Assembly: GCA_021810635.1 (NCBI GenBank)
Contig: JAJZIH010000016.1
Span: 1-40,291 of the forward strand
Length of the DNA: 40,291 bases
DNA from: Pseudomonadota bacterium
Lineage (GTDB): Bacteria; Pseudomonadota; Gammaproteobacteria; JAKAQQ01
Reading direction: 5' to 3'
The position numbers and the translations under genes were made by a program. The stretch's first letter is position 1, and each line of letters begins with the position of its first letter. The notes under the pieces were generated by a model. That model was not told the origin of the DNA, did not search any database, and saw nothing but the letters and a program-made list of their open reading frames with translations. Of the stretch, positions 6,108 through 14,543 are shown piece after piece.

Positions 6108-6809
6108 TTACGGAGTCCTTTCCAAACCCGGCCAGTGGGAATGGAAGGAACCGTTGCGGTACCAGCCACGATCGGTGACGACCAGGTCGAGGCGGATATC
6201 CCAGGGGGCCTCCGGAATCGCCTCAACCTGCTGCCCATCATGGGCCACTCCGATCCGGAGAGGCCCCGGATGCAGCCCCCGCCCCAAGGTCCGGTCGTAA
6301 AAGCCGCCCCCGGTCCCCAGGCGGTGCCCCCAAGGATCGAATGCTCGGAGCGGAACCAGGATCGCGTCGAGCCGTTCGGGAGGGATCGGGTTGTCCGTCA
6401 CGGGTTCGGGGATCCCGAAACGGTTGGTCCTGAAACCGGTTCCGGTCTCCCACAACACGAACTCGAGGCCTTCGTCCTTTAGACGGGGCAGGTAGAGGCG
6501 GGGAGGAAGGGCGCGTATTCCGGATTCGGGAGCCGTGAAGCCATTGGGGTCGATTTCGCCTCGGACCGGCAGATAGGTGGCCAGATGGCCCGGTGAGGTG
6601 GCTTTGATGAAGTGGGCAAGGTGCGCGGCCAGATGGCGGGCGGCTGTCCTCTGGGTTTCGGCATCGAGACGGCGGATGGCGGCCTTCATGAGCAAACGAA
6701 GCCGCCTCCGGATTTCCTGGTCCGTCTCCCGAAGAGGGACATCTCCCGCTTGCGCCGTTACCGGCTTTTGCCCTTGAACCCGAGGTTCAGGTGGAGGCTT
6801 GGAGGTCAT
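6108..6809 (-). CDS. fau: 5-formyltetrahydrofolate cyclo-ligase
   Basis: Converts 5-formyl-THF to 5,10-methenyl-THF using ATP, rescuing an inhibitory folate. The 233-residue protein has an N-terminal extension of about 30 residues, then the substrate region (YLPVRGEIDPNG) and the signature VPLRAFDPWGHRLGTGGGFYDRTL near the C-terminus. ATG 6809 has GGGGAG 7 bases upstream. It lies directly downstream of the 6S RNA candidate and zapA on the minus strand, as in E. coli (zapA-ssrS-fau), which supports the identification of both the gene and the RNA. Confidence 0.93.
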   Translation of the reverse strand: MTSKPPPEPRVQGQKPVTAQAGDVPLRETDQEIRRRLRLLMKAAIRRLDAETQRTAARHLAAHLAHFIKATSPGHLATYLPVRGEIDPNGFTAPESGIRALPPRLYLPRLKDEGLEFVLWETGTGFRTNRFGIPEPVTDNPIPPERLDAILVPLRAFDPWGHRLGTGGGFYDRTLGRGLHPGPLRIGVAHDGQQVEAIPEAPWDIRLDLVVTDRGWYRNGSFHSHWPGLERTP

Positions 6810-6814
6810 CTTCA

Positions 6815-6975
6815 GGCTCCCCGCTCAAGGACGGGTCTGCACACCAACGACCTGTCGGCTTCCGGGATGGATCATTAGGCTCGAAGAGAATCCCAGCCCG
6901 TATCAAGCGCAGCAGGAGACGTCCATCTCATGATGCACCGACCCTCCGTCATTTACAAGGGGCACCGGAGGTATC
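6815..6975 (-). ncRNA. ssrS: 6S RNA candidate
   Basis: The 173-base gap between zapA and fau is where 6S RNA is encoded in most gammaproteobacteria. The minus-strand transcript can fold into a long interrupted rod, as 6S RNA does: CCCC (from 6962) with GGGG (ending 6819), GACGG/GGGTC with GACCCGTC, TGCA with TGCA, GATGGA with TCCATC, and an inner GGCT with AGCC. 6S RNA mimics an open promoter and binds sigma-70 RNA polymerase. I could not recognise the primary sequence with certainty; the call rests on synteny and fold. The ends are approximate. Confidence 0.6.
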
Positions 6976-6982
6976 CCCCCCT

Positions 6983-7297
6983 TCAGTGGGGCCGGCTGCC
7001 GGGTGAGGGAGTCGGCAGGGAGGCGGCGAGCTCGAGGTTCAGGCGGTGGAGCTGTTCGAGCCATCGACCGGATTCCGGGCCCCCGGCCCGTCGGGTCTCG
7101 AGCAACTGGTGCGCCAGATCCAGAGCCACCAGGATGGCGATCCGGTCGAGACCGATAAGTTTTCCTTCATTGCGGACTTTCTGCATCTCATCGTTCAGGA
7201 AGGTCGCCGCCTCGAGAAGGGCGAGACGCTCGGACTCCGGACAGTTGATCTGGAACTCGCGGTCGAGGATGCGGATGCGAATGGGAGTGGTGTTCAC
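6983..7297 (-). CDS. zapA: Cell division protein ZapA
   Basis: A 104-residue FtsZ-associated protein that cross-links FtsZ protofilaments at midcell. The N-terminal IRILDREFQINCPESERLALLEAATFLNDEMQKVR matches the ZapA globular domain (usual V-x-I-x-G-x-x-Y-x-I-x-C-P), followed by the helix DRIAILVALDLAHQLLE that forms the dimer and tetramer coiled coil. The start is a GTG at 7297, overlapping the stop of the upstream ZapB-like gene by four bases (GTGA), so the two are coupled. The 6S RNA candidate follows. Confidence 0.92.
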   Translation of the reverse strand: MNTTPIRIRILDREFQINCPESERLALLEAATFLNDEMQKVRNEGKLIGLDRIAILVALDLAHQLLETRRAGGPESGRWLEQLHRLNLELAASLPTPSPGSRPH

Positions 7298-7506
7298 CGT
7301 TCGTTTTCGAGCGATTTGAGACGGTGGATCATGGACTCCACCCGGAACCGGATATCGTCCCGGCTATGCAGCAGGTTCGCCCGCTCCTGCGCCAGTTCCG
7401 CCAGCTTGGTTCGCAGGGAACGGTTCTCTTGCTCCAGCCGGTTCTTTTCGGCCAGCAGGAGATGGACGGAGCATTCCAAGCTTGCGAATTCTTCCTGCCA
7501 GTTCAT
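7294..7506 (-). CDS. ZapB-like coiled-coil protein (TIGR02449 type)
   Basis: A 70-residue protein that is almost entirely coiled coil: LLLAEKNRLEQENRSLRTKLAELAQERANLLHSRDDIRFRVESMIHRLKSLE. This short family regularly precedes zapA in gammaproteobacteria and is often annotated as ZapB-like or TIGR02449; a role in division is inferred from the neighbour. I choose ATG 7506, with GGAGG 4 bases upstream; a longer in-frame extension upstream has no family support and overlaps the divergent gene. Confidence 0.82.
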   Translation of the reverse strand: MNWQEEFASLECSVHLLLAEKNRLEQENRSLRTKLAELAQERANLLHSRDDIRFRVESMIHRLKSLENER

Positions 7507-7525
7507 GTTGCCTCCGGAGGGCCTC

Positions 7526-7531
7526 ACTATA
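7526..7531 (-). promoter_or_regulatory. -10 element of the zapB-like/zapA operon
   Basis: TATAGT on the minus strand (7531-7526), about 20 bases before ATG 7506, predicts a very short leader with the Shine-Dalgarno GGAGG. The -35 is not convincing. The 61-base gap to the UPF0149 ATG must hold both divergent promoters. Confidence 0.4.
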
Positions 7532-7567
7532 CAACAAATCTGGCCCACGCTGATGCGGCCGAACCCC

Positions 7568-8143
7568 ATGCTAGAATCACGCCATGCAGGCATCCGATGC
7601 CGCGAACAGGTTGGCTTGACGCGCAACGACGATCGCCGGGAACCCGGAAAGGTGTCGTTTCCCCGGTTGCACGGGGAGATCTGCGGATTGCTTTGCGCCG
7701 GGTGGACCCCGGTGGAGGATGGTCCCCGCGCTTCCCGCTTCCCGCTTCCCGAAGAGTGGGGCGAGCGCGAGTTGGATTTCTGGCTGGGTCAGGGTCCGGG
7801 ACTGTCCCGCCAGCTGGCTGGTGGCCAGCTCGATTTTGCGCTCGGGTTGCCGGACGATGAGGAAGCGATCGGCCCCCGGGTGGAGGCGCTGGCCGCCTGG
7901 CTCAGCGGTTTTCTCTCGGCCTTGGGCGAGGCGGGACCCGGTTTCCCGCGAACGGACGAAGGACGCGAAGTGCTCAGGGACCTGGTCGAGATCAGCCGCG
8001 TGGAGCCCCCGGCCGTGTCCTCGGAGTCGGATGAGGCGGATTTTCTGGAGGTGGCCGAATACGTGCGCATGGCCATCCAATTTTTGTACGATGAGAGGCA
8101 GGGGCTGCCCGCCCCTCCCGATGCCCGAGGAGCCCCAGCATGA
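7568..8143 (+). CDS. YgfB/YecA-family (UPF0149) protein
   Basis: A UPF0149 protein of up to 191 residues, matching the usual length near 190. Family marks are RLHGEICGLLCAG near residue 40, GLPDDEEAIGPRVEALAAWLSGFLSALG in the middle and the acidic DFLEVAEYVRMAIQFLYDE at the C-terminus. E. coli and Pseudomonas YgfB proteins sit in front of pepP-ubiH as here. In Pseudomonas YgfB affects ampDh3 expression; no role is evident from this sequence. The start is uncertain: ATG 7568 gives the family length but an unfamiliar N-terminus, while ATG 7584 in another frame starts MQASDAANRLA, which looks more typical and then stops. GTG 7652 is a shorter option. The stop overlaps pepP by four bases. Confidence 0.82.
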   Translation: MLESRHAGIRCREQVGLTRNDDRREPGKVSFPRLHGEICGLLCAGWTPVEDGPRASRFPLPEEWGERELDFWLGQGPGLSRQLAGGQLDFALGLPDDEEAIGPRVEALAAWLSGFLSALGEAGPGFPRTDEGREVLRDLVEISRVEPPAVSSESDEADFLEVAEYVRMAIQFLYDERQGLPAPPDARGAPA

Positions 8144-9456
8144 ATCACCGTGAAGAATGGGCGCGTCGCCGACGTGCCCTGTTGCGCGAAATGGGACGTG
8201 GCGCGATCGCGATCCAGCCCGGCGCCGGGGAAAAAATCCGCAACCGGGATGTCACCTACCGCTTCCGCCAAGACAGCGACTTCCTCTACCTGACCGGCTT
8301 TTCGGAACCCGGGGCCGTGGCGGTTCTGGTGCCCGGCCGTCCGGAAGGTGAATATCTCCTGTTTTGCAATCCACGCGACCGCGACCGCGAGACCTGGACC
8401 GGCCGCCGCATCGGCCCGGAAGGGGCCGTGAAGCACTATGGGGCCGACCAGGGATTTGCGATCGGCGATCTGGACTCCGTGCTGCCTCGGCTGCTTGAGG
8501 GTGCGGACCGGATCTTCTACACGATGGGCCAGAACGGGGCATTCGATCGTCGCCTCATCGACTGGGTCAACCGGTTGCGGGCGCGCGTCCGCTCGGGGGT
8601 TGCGTCTCCCGAGACCTTCGTCTCGCTTGAGCCTCTCATCCATGAGATGCGCCTGTTCAAGTCCAGGGTCGAGATCGCCGAAATGCGCAAAGCGGCCCGG
8701 ATCAGCGTCGCCGCCCACCGCCGCGTGCTCCGAAAGCTCGCTCCCGGACTCCATGAATATGAAGTCGCTGCGGAGGTGTTGCACGAGTTCATGCAGGCCG
8801 GCTGCGAGGAGGCTTACGGCACGATTGCCGGGGGTGGAGCCAATGCCTGTATCCTGCATTACACCCAAAACTCGGAGTTGCTGATGGCGGGCGACCTCCT
8901 GCTTCTCGATGCCGGATGCGAGTCCCGGGGTTACGCCTCCGATATCACGCGAACCTTTCCAGTGAACGGCGTCTTCAGCCCGGAACAGCGGGCGATCTAC
9001 GATATCGTTCTCGCGGCCCAGGAGGAGGCGATTGCAGCCTGCCGTCACGGGCGGCACTGGAACGAACCCCACGACGCCACGGTCCGGGTCATCACCCAGG
9101 GGCTTGTGCGTTTGGGGCTGCTCAAGGGACCGGTCCGGGAATTGATCCGCGACCGGGCCTACGAAGAGTTTTACATGCATCGGGCCGGCCATTGGCTCGG
9201 CCTCGATGTCCACGATGTCGGGAGTTACAAGATCGACGGCCACTGGCGGGAGCTTGAACCGGGCATGGTGCTCACCGTGGAACCGGGAATTTACATCCGT
9301 CCCGGGAGCCGCCGGGTCGGCCGCCACTTCCAGGGAATCGGTATCCGCATCGAGGACAATGTCCTCATCACCCCCAAGGATCCCGACGTGTTGACCCGCC
9401 AGTTGGTCAAATCGGCCGCCGATATCGAGAAGGCGATGCATGTCGGACGTCCCTGA
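8140..9456 (+). CDS. pepP: Xaa-Pro aminopeptidase P
   Basis: A 438-residue M24-family metallopeptidase that removes N-terminal residues preceding proline; E. coli PepP is 441 residues. An N-terminal creatinase-like domain (RFRQDSDFLYLTGFSEPGAVAVL) is followed by the pita-bread catalytic domain. All five metal ligands are present: Asp in LLLDAGCES, Asp in YASDITRTFPVNG, His in HRAGHWLGLDVHDVG, Glu in VEPGIYI and Glu in GIRIEDNVLI. The ATG overlaps the UPF0149 stop and the 3' end overlaps ubiH by 17 bases. The UPF0149-pepP-ubiH-ubiI order is conserved in gammaproteobacteria. Confidence 0.95.
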   Translation: MNHREEWARRRRALLREMGRGAIAIQPGAGEKIRNRDVTYRFRQDSDFLYLTGFSEPGAVAVLVPGRPEGEYLLFCNPRDRDRETWTGRRIGPEGAVKHYGADQGFAIGDLDSVLPRLLEGADRIFYTMGQNGAFDRRLIDWVNRLRARVRSGVASPETFVSLEPLIHEMRLFKSRVEIAEMRKAARISVAAHRRVLRKLAPGLHEYEVAAEVLHEFMQAGCEEAYGTIAGGGANACILHYTQNSELLMAGDLLLLDAGCESRGYASDITRTFPVNGVFSPEQRAIYDIVLAAQEEAIAACRHGRHWNEPHDATVRVITQGLVRLGLLKGPVRELIRDRAYEEFYMHRAGHWLGLDVHDVGSYKIDGHWRELEPGMVLTVEPGIYIRPGSRRVGRHFQGIGIRIEDNVLITPKDPDVLTRQLVKSAADIEKAMHVGRP

Positions 9457-10636
9457 GCCGGCCGGATCGGCTGGACTCCTCATTTCAGGGGCCGGAAGTG
9501 TTGGGTCGGCGCTGGCCCTGGCGGCGGCTCATGCCGGGGTCCCCGTGACCCTCATCGAGAAGCGGAAGGAGGAGGGGGGGCGCCAAGACCCCCGACTGTT
9601 TGCGCTTTCGGAGCCGTCGTGGCGCTGGCTCGGGGAGATCGGGGTCCTGAACCATCTGGGCGTCCCGGCCAGCCCCATCCGCGAAATTCTGGTCGAGGAG
9701 CCGGGCCATCCGCCAGTCCGTCTGGATGCGCTCGACGTCGACTTGCCGGTCTTGGGGTACACGGTCTGGGCCTCGCAGCTCGAGGACGCCTTTGGCCGCG
9801 CCGTGCGGAGCGAACCGGGGATCCGTTTCCTGCCGGGGACCCAAATCGAGAGCTTGGTCGCGGGGCGGGGAGGGGCCGACTGCCGGCTCCAGACCCCGCA
9901 GGGAGCCGGACGCCTGATCGCCCCTCTGGTCGTGATCGCCGAAGGCCGCCCGCCCGGCTGGGCCCTCGGGTTCGGCATGCGGTCCGTAGAAGAAGATACG
10001 GGTCGGACCGCACTGGTGATTCCCCTGGCGACCCGGGTGCGACCGGTTTTCGCCCAAGCCTATGAACAACTGGCGGGCGACAGCCTGCTTGCCATCCTGC
10101 CGGCCGCCACCGCCCGGTCGGTCGTCACCTGGACCCTGCCGCGTGCGGCGGCCCGCCGCTTCATGGAGGCGCCTCCAGCGGGGCGCCGCGGGGAGCTCGC
10201 GCGTCGGATCGGATGCAACCCGGAGGCGATCGTCTGGGACGGCGACCCCGCGTCCTTCGATCTCCTCACGCGGCGGGTCGATCCGCCTTGCGCCGATCGC
10301 GTGCTCCTGATCGGCAATGCCGCCCACAGTATCGTTCCTTTTGCCGCCCAAGGCCTGAATCTTGCCCTGCGGGATGCACGACACCTGGTCGGCGCGTTCG
10401 TCTCGAGTCGCACGGCGGGGCAGGATTGGGGAAGTCGGGAGTGGACGGCCCGCTTCTGGACCGGCCGGGCCCGCGACCACCGTCGCGTGGATGGGTTGAC
10501 CGTGGGCCTGCCCCGGCTGTTTGCCCTGAAGGATCCTCTGTCCCGCCTGATCCGAAGCGGTGGATGGGCCGTCGTGGCCCGGTCCCCGGGCATCCAGCGT
10601 CGCATTCTGATGAGGGGACTCGGTTGGAACCCCTGA
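9440..10636 (+). CDS. ubiH: 2-octaprenyl-6-methoxyphenol hydroxylase (C8 hydroxylase)
   Basis: FAD-dependent monooxygenase of ubiquinone synthesis, 398 residues. It has the N-terminal dinucleotide motif GAGSVGSAL, the substrate/FAD segment QDPRLFALSEPS, and the second FAD motif LIGNAAHSIVPFAAQGLNLALRDA. GNAAH rather than GDAAH is the usual distinguishing mark of UbiH among the related hydroxylases. It overlaps pepP by 17 bases and is followed 8 bases later by a paralogue. UbiH introduces the C8-derived hydroxyl in the E. coli pathway; I infer the same here. Confidence 0.92.
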   Translation: MSDVPEPAGSAGLLISGAGSVGSALALAAAHAGVPVTLIEKRKEEGGRQDPRLFALSEPSWRWLGEIGVLNHLGVPASPIREILVEEPGHPPVRLDALDVDLPVLGYTVWASQLEDAFGRAVRSEPGIRFLPGTQIESLVAGRGGADCRLQTPQGAGRLIAPLVVIAEGRPPGWALGFGMRSVEEDTGRTALVIPLATRVRPVFAQAYEQLAGDSLLAILPAATARSVVTWTLPRAAARRFMEAPPAGRRGELARRIGCNPEAIVWDGDPASFDLLTRRVDPPCADRVLLIGNAAHSIVPFAAQGLNLALRDARHLVGAFVSSRTAGQDWGSREWTARFWTGRARDHRRVDGLTVGLPRLFALKDPLSRLIRSGGWAVVARSPGIQRRILMRGLGWNP

Positions 10637-10644
10637 AAGCCGGA

Positions 10645-11823
10645 ATGGTTTCTCGAACGGCGGCGGGCCCGATCGCGGTCGTTGGAGCCGGACCCGTCGG
10701 TCTTCTGGCCGCCTGTCTGGTGTCCCGCCACCACCCGGTCTGCCGGGTTGGAGAGGCGATACGGGCGGCGCCTCCGGAAAAGGACCCCCGGCTCTATGCC
10801 CTTTCGCCCGTGAGCCTCAACCTGCTCGAACGCCTCGGGATCTACACCGAACTCGGAATTGAGCGCTGCCGCGTGTTTTCCGAACTGGAGATCTGGATAT
10901 ACCGTCATCGCACCCGGCTCAGGTTTTCGGCGACGGATATCGGGGGTGGGCTCCTGGGCGCTACCGTCTGGGCCCGGGACCTTCTGTCGGTTCTGGAAGC
11001 CTGTGCCGTCGCCTCCGGCATTACCTGCCTTGAGGCGCATCCCGAAGGGATCGTGCGGACCGGGTACGGCTGGAAGCTACCCGGAAGCGGCATGGAGAAT
11101 GCTCCCGTGTTGGTCGTGGCCGAGGGTGGGGGTTCCCGCCTGCGCGAACGCCAGGGGATTCCGCTCGACATCCATGACTACGGCGAAAGTGCCGTGACGG
11201 GGTGGTGCGCGGTCGAACGGGAGGGCGGTGACGTGCTGCGTCAGGTTTTCACTCCCTGGGGACCGCTCGGCCTTTTGCCGGCACCGGGCGGCGGACTGTC
11301 CTTCGTCTGGTCCATGCCGAATCCGGTCGCGCACGCCTGGCAGGCCCGTGGAACCCAAGAATGGGCCGCACTGATCGAGGAAGCCACCGAAGGGCTCTAC
11401 GGGCGGATCACGCTTCCGGATCCTCCCCGGGGTTTCCCGCTGCGCCGTCAAGTTGCCCGGCGCTATGTTGCGGAGCGCTTTGCCCTGGTGGGCGATGCAG
11501 CCCATGTCATCCACCCGTTCGCCGGACAGGGGCTCAATCTCGGTTTCCTCGACGCCGGGGTGTTGGCGGCCCGGCTGGCCCAGGCCTTAGATCGTCCCGG
11601 TCTGGTGCGGTGGGATGCGGCGATCGGGGCCTATGACCGGCACAGGCGGGGTGCCAATGCCCGGTTTCTATCCGGACTCGAAGCGATCCGGCTGTTTTTC
11701 AGGGGTCAGGATCCGCTGGGCTGGCGTGACCAAGCGCTGGCCATCCTGGCCCGGCACCGTCTCCTCAGGCGACCCTGGGTCGAAGTGGCCGCAGGTCACG
11801 GCGGCCGGCGCCACCTTCGCTGA
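10645..11823 (+). CDS. ubiI: Ubiquinone-biosynthesis FAD monooxygenase (UbiI/VisC-type)
   Basis: A second FAD hydroxylase of the UbiH/UbiF/UbiI family, 392 residues from ATG 10645. N-terminal VVGAGPVGLLAA binds FAD, DPRLYALSPVSLNLL is the conserved second block, and LVGDAAHVIHPFAGQGLNLGFLDA closes the FAD site. The GDAAH form and the position after ubiH point to UbiI (VisC), the C5 hydroxylase in E. coli, but UbiF, UbiL and UbiM are close relatives and sequence reading alone does not settle regiospecificity. Eight bases separate it from ubiH; the Shine-Dalgarno is weak. Confidence 0.8.
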   Translation: MVSRTAAGPIAVVGAGPVGLLAACLVSRHHPVCRVGEAIRAAPPEKDPRLYALSPVSLNLLERLGIYTELGIERCRVFSELEIWIYRHRTRLRFSATDIGGGLLGATVWARDLLSVLEACAVASGITCLEAHPEGIVRTGYGWKLPGSGMENAPVLVVAEGGGSRLRERQGIPLDIHDYGESAVTGWCAVEREGGDVLRQVFTPWGPLGLLPAPGGGLSFVWSMPNPVAHAWQARGTQEWAALIEEATEGLYGRITLPDPPRGFPLRRQVARRYVAERFALVGDAAHVIHPFAGQGLNLGFLDAGVLAARLAQALDRPGLVRWDAAIGAYDRHRRGANARFLSGLEAIRLFFRGQDPLGWRDQALAILARHRLLRRPWVEVAAGHGGRRHLR

Positions 11824-11846
11824 CCCGGTTCTCGGGGACCCGTGAC

Positions 11847-14543
11847 ATGACCTCGTCGCAGGAAGTTTCGGCACAGCCGTTCCCCGGTCCGATCCGCGAG
11901 GGGAGTTGGCTCGTGCCCACCGAACGGTTGCGCCGTGCCCTCTCGGAGCAGGAACTGGAGGAGCAGCTGGCGGGCGGACGGGGGATCGCGGTCGCACCGA
12001 TGATCGAACGGCCACCCGAATGGGCGCGACGGCATTGGGATGCGATCAGCCCGGACGTCCGGTTGCTGCCGCCGGATGCCGACCGTCTGTTGTGGTTCGA
12101 AGTCGTCCGGAACCTGGATGGGGAAGTGCACCCTGCCGGACTGGCCCGGCTGGCCCAGGAAGCGTTCGCGCTCGAGGCCGACTGGCAGATCGACGAACGG
12201 CAGCTGTGGGAGGGTGGAGGCCAGGAGAACGAGCGCTACCGGGTGCTCAGGGAGAAGTTTCTCGAACGGCTCTGCGACGGGAGATGCGAGTCGCAGGATC
12301 GTCTGATTCTCCGGGTGCTCCAAGCCCTCGAATCCGGCCGGCTCGGGGAACCTGTGGAATCCCTCACGTTCTTCGGGTTCGATGAACTGACCCCCCTGGA
12401 ATCCCGGCTGGTCCGCGCCGCCCGTGAACACGGCGGCGGGTGTGTCCTCCGGAACGATGAAGAACACCGTCCGCCTGCCCGGCTGACCCTCCAGGCGTTT
12501 CCGGACCGTGTCGACGAACTTTATGCCGTGGCCACGGCGGCCCAGGGCATTCTGCGTCGGGAGCCGTCGTGCCGCATGGGGATCGTACTGCTGGGTGGGG
12601 AACGCTACTGGGCACAACTCCGGGCGGTGTTGGACGATGTGCTCTGTCCGCCACGCCTGGCGTCTTCCGATGGCGCGATCCGGCGACCCTACAGCCTGAG
12701 TCTAGGTGATCCTCTGGCCGACTATCCCGTTGTCGAAGCCGCACTGGACGTGCTGGATTGGGCCGACCGGAACCGTTCCGTGGAGGGTTTGAGCCGGCTT
12801 TTGCGCAGTCCTTACTGGGGAGAGATCGGGCGCAACGGCGCGGAACGTTTCGCCGCGGACCGCACGTGGCGGACCCTCGGCCGGAGTACCGGAAACGACT
12901 GGGAGACTCTGGCCGGCCTCAGGGAATGTCCGCGCGATTTCCGGGATCGGGGGCGGGCCATGGGGCGCCGACTCGAGGCATTCGGAGTCGGCCGGAAATG
13001 CTCGTTTGCCGACTGGACCGGACTCTGGATGGGATTGCTCGCCGATATCGGATGGCCCGGTTCCGCGACCCTCGACTCGACGGAATACCAGGCCTATGCC
13101 GCCTGGTTCGAGGCGGTCCAGTCCTTTTCCACGTTGGATGTGATCGATCGCACGTGGTCGTTTGACGAGTTCAGAAGCTGGGTTTCCGGAAGCCTCCGGG
13201 AGCGGATTTTCCAGCCGGAGTCCCCGGCGGTCCCGATCTCGGTCATGGGTCCGCTTGAAACCGCCGGACTCACCTTTGACCGGCTCTGGGTTCTCGGCGC
13301 CGAAGCACAGGTCTGGCCGCCTCCTGCCCATCCCCATCCGTTCCTGCCCTTTGCGCTGCAGAGGCGTCTCGGCCTGCCCCATGCGGACAGCCTGCGCGAG
13401 TTCCGTTTCGGGGAACGGCTGGTCGAACGCTGGAAACGCTCGGCGTCTGAACTTCATGTGAGCTGGACCATGCGCGAAGGAGACACGGAACACGATCTTT
13501 CTCCCTACTTCGGCCGGGACGCCAACTCCGTTCCGGTGCCCTTCCGGGGGCGTGGGTTCAGGGCCCAGTGGCGGGGCCGTGCCCGGCCGCTCGAGGCGGT
13601 CCCCTTGACCGATCCGGTCCCCTGGACCGGAGCCGAGACGCGTGGCGGCACGCGTCTCCTGGAGGACCAGGCGGCCTGTCCGTTCCTGGCCTTTGCCTCC
13701 CACCGCCTGGAGGCGGCAGTACTGCCGTCCTGGCGTTTGCCGCTGGATCGCCGGGAACGGGGACGGCTGCTCCACGCCATGCTGGAGCACATCGGGTCCC
13801 TGGGGCTCGGGCCGGAGGGACCGGCCGGTCCGACGGCGTGGAGGGAGCTCGTCGGGCAGGCGGTGGATCTCGTTCTCGAGACCGAAACGAAGAGAGGTCG
13901 GCTCGTGCAGGCCTTGTGTGAGGCCCTGAGGGAGGATTTCAAATCGCGCCTCCTGTTCTGGTTCGAAACCGTGGAGGGCCGTCGCAAAACCCCCTTCCAC
14001 TCCGAGCCCGAGCGCGAGGCGACGCTCGTTCTCGCCGGAATTTCGTTCCGGATCCGGGCCGACCGCATCGACCGGTTCCCGGACGGTGCGGTGGCGATTG
14101 TGGACTACAAGACCGGCGCCCCACCCGCCCCCCGCGCGTGGCTGGATCCGGAGCGGCTGTTCAGCCCTCAGCTCCCGGCCTACGCCCTGGCCTGGCCCGA
14201 GGCGCGGGCCCTGCTGGTGGCCTGCCTCAACGACACCCCGGGCTACCGGGGTCTTCGGGACGGATCCTGGAACGATCTCACCGAACTCGGTCTCGCAACG
14301 GTTACCGACTGGGAAGGGCAACGACAGGGCTGGGCGGCGGGTCTGGAGACGCTCGCCCGGGAGATCCGCACCGGACGGAACGATCTGGACCCGCGCGGAG
14401 TCCGGGGACTGCCCTGCAGGCGGTGTGATTTTCCGGCTCTGTGCCGCCTCCATGAACGACCCGACATCGGCCATGACGACCGCGAAAGAGAGAGGGAGGA
14501 TCAGCCGGCCCCGGGGGGAGCGAATGCACCCGCAACAGACTGA
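11847..14543 (+). CDS. AddB-like PD-(D/E)XK nuclease (probable DNA-repair protein, TIGR03623 type)
   Basis: An 898-residue protein resembling the AddB subunit of recombinational-repair helicase-nucleases, of the roughly 900-residue gammaproteobacterial form. The first two thirds are an inactivated helicase-like scaffold with no Walker A motif, although SVMGPLETAGLTFDRLWVLGAEAQVWPP corresponds to the AddB segment before its nuclease. The C-terminal RecB-type nuclease has RGRLLHAMLEHI (His), FRIRADRIDRF (Asp), AIVDYKTG (Asp, Lys near 753-755) and QLPAYALAW. Four cysteines, Cys611 (ACPFLAF) and Cys857-x2-Cys860-x5-Cys866, match the iron-sulfur staple of AddB. The 3' end overlaps the AddA-like gene by 20 bases, so the two are very likely one complex. 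Confidence 0.85.
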   Translation: MTSSQEVSAQPFPGPIREGSWLVPTERLRRALSEQELEEQLAGGRGIAVAPMIERPPEWARRHWDAISPDVRLLPPDADRLLWFEVVRNLDGEVHPAGLARLAQEAFALEADWQIDERQLWEGGGQENERYRVLREKFLERLCDGRCESQDRLILRVLQALESGRLGEPVESLTFFGFDELTPLESRLVRAAREHGGGCVLRNDEEHRPPARLTLQAFPDRVDELYAVATAAQGILRREPSCRMGIVLLGGERYWAQLRAVLDDVLCPPRLASSDGAIRRPYSLSLGDPLADYPVVEAALDVLDWADRNRSVEGLSRLLRSPYWGEIGRNGAERFAADRTWRTLGRSTGNDWETLAGLRECPRDFRDRGRAMGRRLEAFGVGRKCSFADWTGLWMGLLADIGWPGSATLDSTEYQAYAAWFEAVQSFSTLDVIDRTWSFDEFRSWVSGSLRERIFQPESPAVPISVMGPLETAGLTFDRLWVLGAEAQVWPPPAHPHPFLPFALQRRLGLPHADSLREFRFGERLVERWKRSASELHVSWTMREGDTEHDLSPYFGRDANSVPVPFRGRGFRAQWRGRARPLEAVPLTDPVPWTGAETRGGTRLLEDQAACPFLAFASHRLEAAVLPSWRLPLDRRERGRLLHAMLEHIGSLGLGPEGPAGPTAWRELVGQAVDLVLETETKRGRLVQALCEALREDFKSRLLFWFETVEGRRKTPFHSEPEREATLVLAGISFRIRADRIDRFPDGAVAIVDYKTGAPPAPRAWLDPERLFSPQLPAYALAWPEARALLVACLNDTPGYRGLRDGSWNDLTELGLATVTDWEGQRQGWAAGLETLAREIRTGRNDLDPRGVRGLPCRRCDFPALCRLHERPDIGHDDREREREDQPAPGGANAPATD

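Noticed and set aside
7789-9483. A 564-codon antisense frame opposite pepP
   Set aside because: pepP has all metal ligands; the antisense product is low-complexity and matches nothing I know.
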